A stretch of 64,000 bases of DNA from Acanthosepion lycidas. Its lineage: Eukaryota > Mollusca > Cephalopoda > Sepiida > Sepiidae. A program made the position numbers and the translations under genes. Shown piece by piece: positions 61,584-64,000 of this stretch (position 1 is its first letter; every line of letters begins with the position of its first letter). Where the stretch lies: NCBI GenBank assembly GCA_963932145.1, contig OZ010611.1, positions 58,847,292 to 58,911,291 of the forward strand, written 5' to 3'. Under the pieces are notes generated by a model. The model was not told the origin of the DNA. It made no database searches and saw nothing but the letters and a program-made list of their open reading frames with translations.

Positions 61584-64000
61584 GTCTCATACAACTGTGA
61601 GTTAGTAGAACAATTTGTGGGCACAAAATGGGTGATCAGTGTCTTATTCTCTTCTGTTTGTGCCTTGTCTTTAGCTTTTTCTTCTATATTTAACATTATG
61701 TAGAGGCAAGGCCCCGCTCTAAATCTGGATTGAAATTATTTTTCATTCTAATTCATAGAAATGGAGTAGCGTGCAATGGTGTCGTCTCATACAACTGTGA
61801 GTTAGTAGAAAAATTTGTGGGCACAAAATGGGTGATCATTGACTTATTCTCTTCTGTTTGTGCCTTGTCTTTAGCTTTTTCTTCTATATTTAACATTATG
61901 TAGAGGCAAGGCCCCCCTCGAAATCTGGATTGCAATTATTTTTCATTCTAATTAATAGAAATGGAGTAGCGTGCAATGGTGTCGTCTCATACAACTGTGA
62001 GTTAGTAGAAAAATTTGTGGGCACAAAATGGGTGATCATTGACTTATTCTCTTCTGTTTGTGCCTTGTCTTTAGCTTTTTCTTCTATATTTAACATTATG
62101 TAGAGGCAAGGCCCCCCTCTAAATCTGGATTGAAATTATTTTTCTTTCTAATTCATAGAAATGGAGTAGCGTGCAATGGTGACGTCTCATACAACTGTGA
62201 GTTAGTAGAAAAAGTTGTGGGCACAAAATGGGTGATCAGTGTCTTATTCTCTTCTGTTTGTGCCTTGTCTTTAGCTTTTTCTTCTATATTTAACATTATG
62301 TAGAGGCAAGGCCCCCATCTAAATCTGGATTGAAATTATTTTTCATTCTAATTCATAGAAATGGAGTAGCGTTCAATGGTGTCGTCTCATACAACTGTGA
62401 GTTAGTAGAAAAATTTGTGGGCACAAAATGGGTGATCGCTGTCTTATTCTCTTCTGTTTGTGCCTTGTCTTTAGCTTTTTCTTCTCTATTTAACATTATG
62501 TAGAGGCAAGGCCCCCCTCTAAATCTAAATTGAAATTATTTTTCATTGTAATTCATAGAAATGGAGTAGCGTGCAATGGTGTCATCTCATACAACTCTCA
62601 GTTAGTAGAAAAATTTGTGGGCACAAAATGTTTGATCAGAGTCTTATTCTCTTCTGTTTTTGCCTTGTCTTTAGCTTTTATTTCTATATTTAACATTATG
62701 TAGAGGCAAGGCCCCCCTCTAAATCTGGATTGAAATTATTTTTCATTCTAATTCATAGAAATGGAGTAGCGTGCAATGGTGTCGTCTCATACAACTGTGA
62801 GTGAGTAGAAAAATTTGTGGGCACAAAATGGGTGATCAGTGACTTATTCTCTTCTGTTTGAGCCTTGTCTTTAGCTTTTTCTTCTATATTTAACATTATG
62901 TAGAGGCAAGGCCCCCCTCTAAATCTGGATTGAAATTATTTTTCATTCTAATTCATAGAAATGGAGTAGCGTGCAATGGTGTCGTCTCATCCTACTGTGT
63001 GTTAGTAGAAATATTTGTGGGCACAAAATGGGTGATCAATGACTTCTTCTGTTCTGTTTGAGCCTTGTCTTTACCTTTTTCTTCTATATTAACATTATGT
63101 AGAGGCAAGGCCCCCCTCTAAATCTGGATTGAAATTATTTTTCATTCTAATTCATAGAAATGGAGTAGCGTGCAATGGTGTCGTCTCATACAACTGTGAG
63201 TTAGTAGAAAAATTTGGGGGCACAAAATGGGTGATCAGTATCTTATTCTCTTCTGTTTGTGCCTTGTCTTTAGCTTTTTCTTCTATATTTAACATTATGT
63301 AGAGGCAAGGCCCCCCTCGAAATCTGGATTGCAATTATTTTTCATTCTAATTCATAGAAATGGAGTAGCGTGCAATGGGATTGTCTCATACAACTGTGAG
63401 TTAGTAGAAAAATTTGTGGGCACAAAATGGGTGATCAGTGTATTATTCTCTTCTGTTTGTGCCTTGTCTTTAGCTTTTTCTTCTATATTTAACATTATGT
63501 AGAGGCAAGGCCCCCCTCTAAATCTGGATTGAAATTATTTTTCATTCTAATTCATAGAAATGGAGTAGCGTGCAATGGTGTCGTCTCATACAACTGTGAG
63601 TTAGTAGAAAAATTTGTAGGCACAAAATGGATGATCAGTGGCTTATTCTCTTCTGTTATTGCCTTGTCTTTAACCTTTTCTTCTATATTTAACATTATGT
63701 AGAGGCAAGGCACCCCTCTAAATCTAAATTGAAATTATTTTTCATTCTAATTTATAGAAATGGTGTAGCGTGCAATGGTGTCGTCTCATACAACTGTGAT
63801 TTAGTAGAAAAAGTTGTGGGCACAAAATGGGTGATCAGTGACTTATTCTCTTTTGTTTGTGCCTTGTCATTAACCTTTTCTTCTATATTTAACATTATGT
63901 AGAGGCAAGGCCCCCCTCTAAATCTGGATTGAAATTATTTTTCATTCTAATTCATAGAAATGGAGTAGCGTGCAATGGTGTCGTCTCATACAACTGTGAG
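61584..64000 (+). repeat. Partial third copy of the 12-monomer HOR and near-consensus monomers to the window edge
   Basis: Units at about 62,184-62,783 repeat the gacgtctc, cttctctatt/ctaaattg and ctctcag series of the 12-monomer HOR (units 10-12). The ctcgaaatctggattgc unit occurs at 61,9xx and 63,3xx; only the second is followed by the usual partner (gggattg here). One monomer near 62,984 is private (tcatcctactgtgtg, ttctgttctg, tatattaacatt). The window ends 18 bp into monomer 321. Confidence 0.85.

Larger units (their letters stand above)
1..64000 (+). repeat. 200-bp tandem satellite DNA array, about 320 head-to-tail monomers
   Basis: The motif gtctcatac recurs about every 200 bp from base 1 to base 63983. 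Monomer starts at 1, 20001, 37183, 49780 and 63983 fit 320 units with a net loss of only 18 bp. All monomers have the same orientation, and no unrelated sequence interrupts them. Most monomers differ from the consensus at a few positions, and the same rare variants recur in blocks, which reveals higher-order repeats. The consensus is about 36.5% G+C by hand count, with a T-rich plus strand in its middle third. No gene, tRNA, rRNA, transposon or CRISPR-type spacer is visible anywhere. Arrays of this length and regularity are typical of eukaryotic heterochromatin. A centromeric role is possible but unproven, and the family and species are not recognised. Confidence 0.99.

Noticed and set aside
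370..63334. Some forty open frames of 60-91 codons on both strands as possible small genes
   Set aside because: They recur once per monomer, most begin at TTG or GTG, the 200-bp unit is not a multiple of three, and their presence depends on single variants that remove a stop. Sequence similarity among them is simply the satellite repeat.
1..64000. CRISPR array
   Set aside because: The repeated unit is 200 bp with no short conserved repeat separated by unique spacers; every part of the period is conserved.
1..64000. tRNA-derived SINE or internal Pol III promoter
   Set aside because: No convincing A box and no GGTTCGANTCC-type B box in the consensus on either strand; T5 runs exist but are explained by base composition.
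1..64000. Ribosomal intergenic-spacer subrepeats
   Set aside because: 320 units over 64 kb with no rRNA gene or Pol I terminator-like element are far beyond the usual spacer length.

Overview
The whole 64-kb window is one uninterrupted satellite DNA array. Its unit is an AT-rich monomer of almost exactly 200 bp; my hand-built consensus has 73 G+C in 200, or 36.5%. About 320 monomers run head to tail in a single orientation, followed by 18 bp of the next one. Monomer starts (the gtctcatac motif) drift by only 0 to -22 bp from a perfect 200-bp ruler over the full window: 1, 20001, 37183, 49780, 63983. I see no gene, RNA gene, transposon insertion, inversion, unique spacer or assembly gap. This points to eukaryotic constitutive heterochromatin (centromeric, pericentromeric or subtelomeric) from a long-read assembly. 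I do not recognise the satellite family and cannot name the species.

The interest lies in the organisation above the monomer. Shared rare variants show that blocks of several monomers were copied as units, giving a patchwork of higher-order repeats (HORs) with different unit sizes. In order: a duplicated segment at 1-660 and 1800-2459; a 7-monomer HOR with 5-monomer derivatives (2599-5993); a 5-monomer HOR (about 8591-12994); a diverged, poorly ordered patch (12995-14394); a second, unrelated 7-monomer HOR (15187-17999); a 4-monomer HOR with 2- and 3-monomer derivatives (18200-20600); mixed monomers holding the first copy of a 6-monomer block (21600-22796); a large, very homogeneous 18-monomer (3.6-kb) HOR (26794-37182); a 10-monomer tandem duplication that carries the same 6-monomer block again (37183 to about 41180); a 6-monomer HOR (42379-45781); a near-consensus zone with a short duplication (46582-48780); a third 7-monomer HOR (50781-54582); and a 12-monomer HOR (56784-61583) with a partial third copy.

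Unit size almost always changes by whole monomers in perfect register. That is what in-register unequal exchange or break-induced copying would produce. The 26.8-37.2 kb zone looks like the most recent amplification, because paired copies differ by only a few bases over 1.8 kb. The left third, especially 13.0-14.4 kb, looks older.

Within the monomer, recurrent elements are an A5T3 tract, one TGATCA palindrome, a splice-donor-like GTGAGT followed by a pyrimidine-rich acceptor-like stretch, a C6 run of variable length, and two CpG sites that are the most frequently seen variable positions. Every consensus monomer also has a 47-codon ATG-to-stop frame on the minus strand. All open frames, up to 91 codons, are by-products of the repeat and are not annotated as genes.
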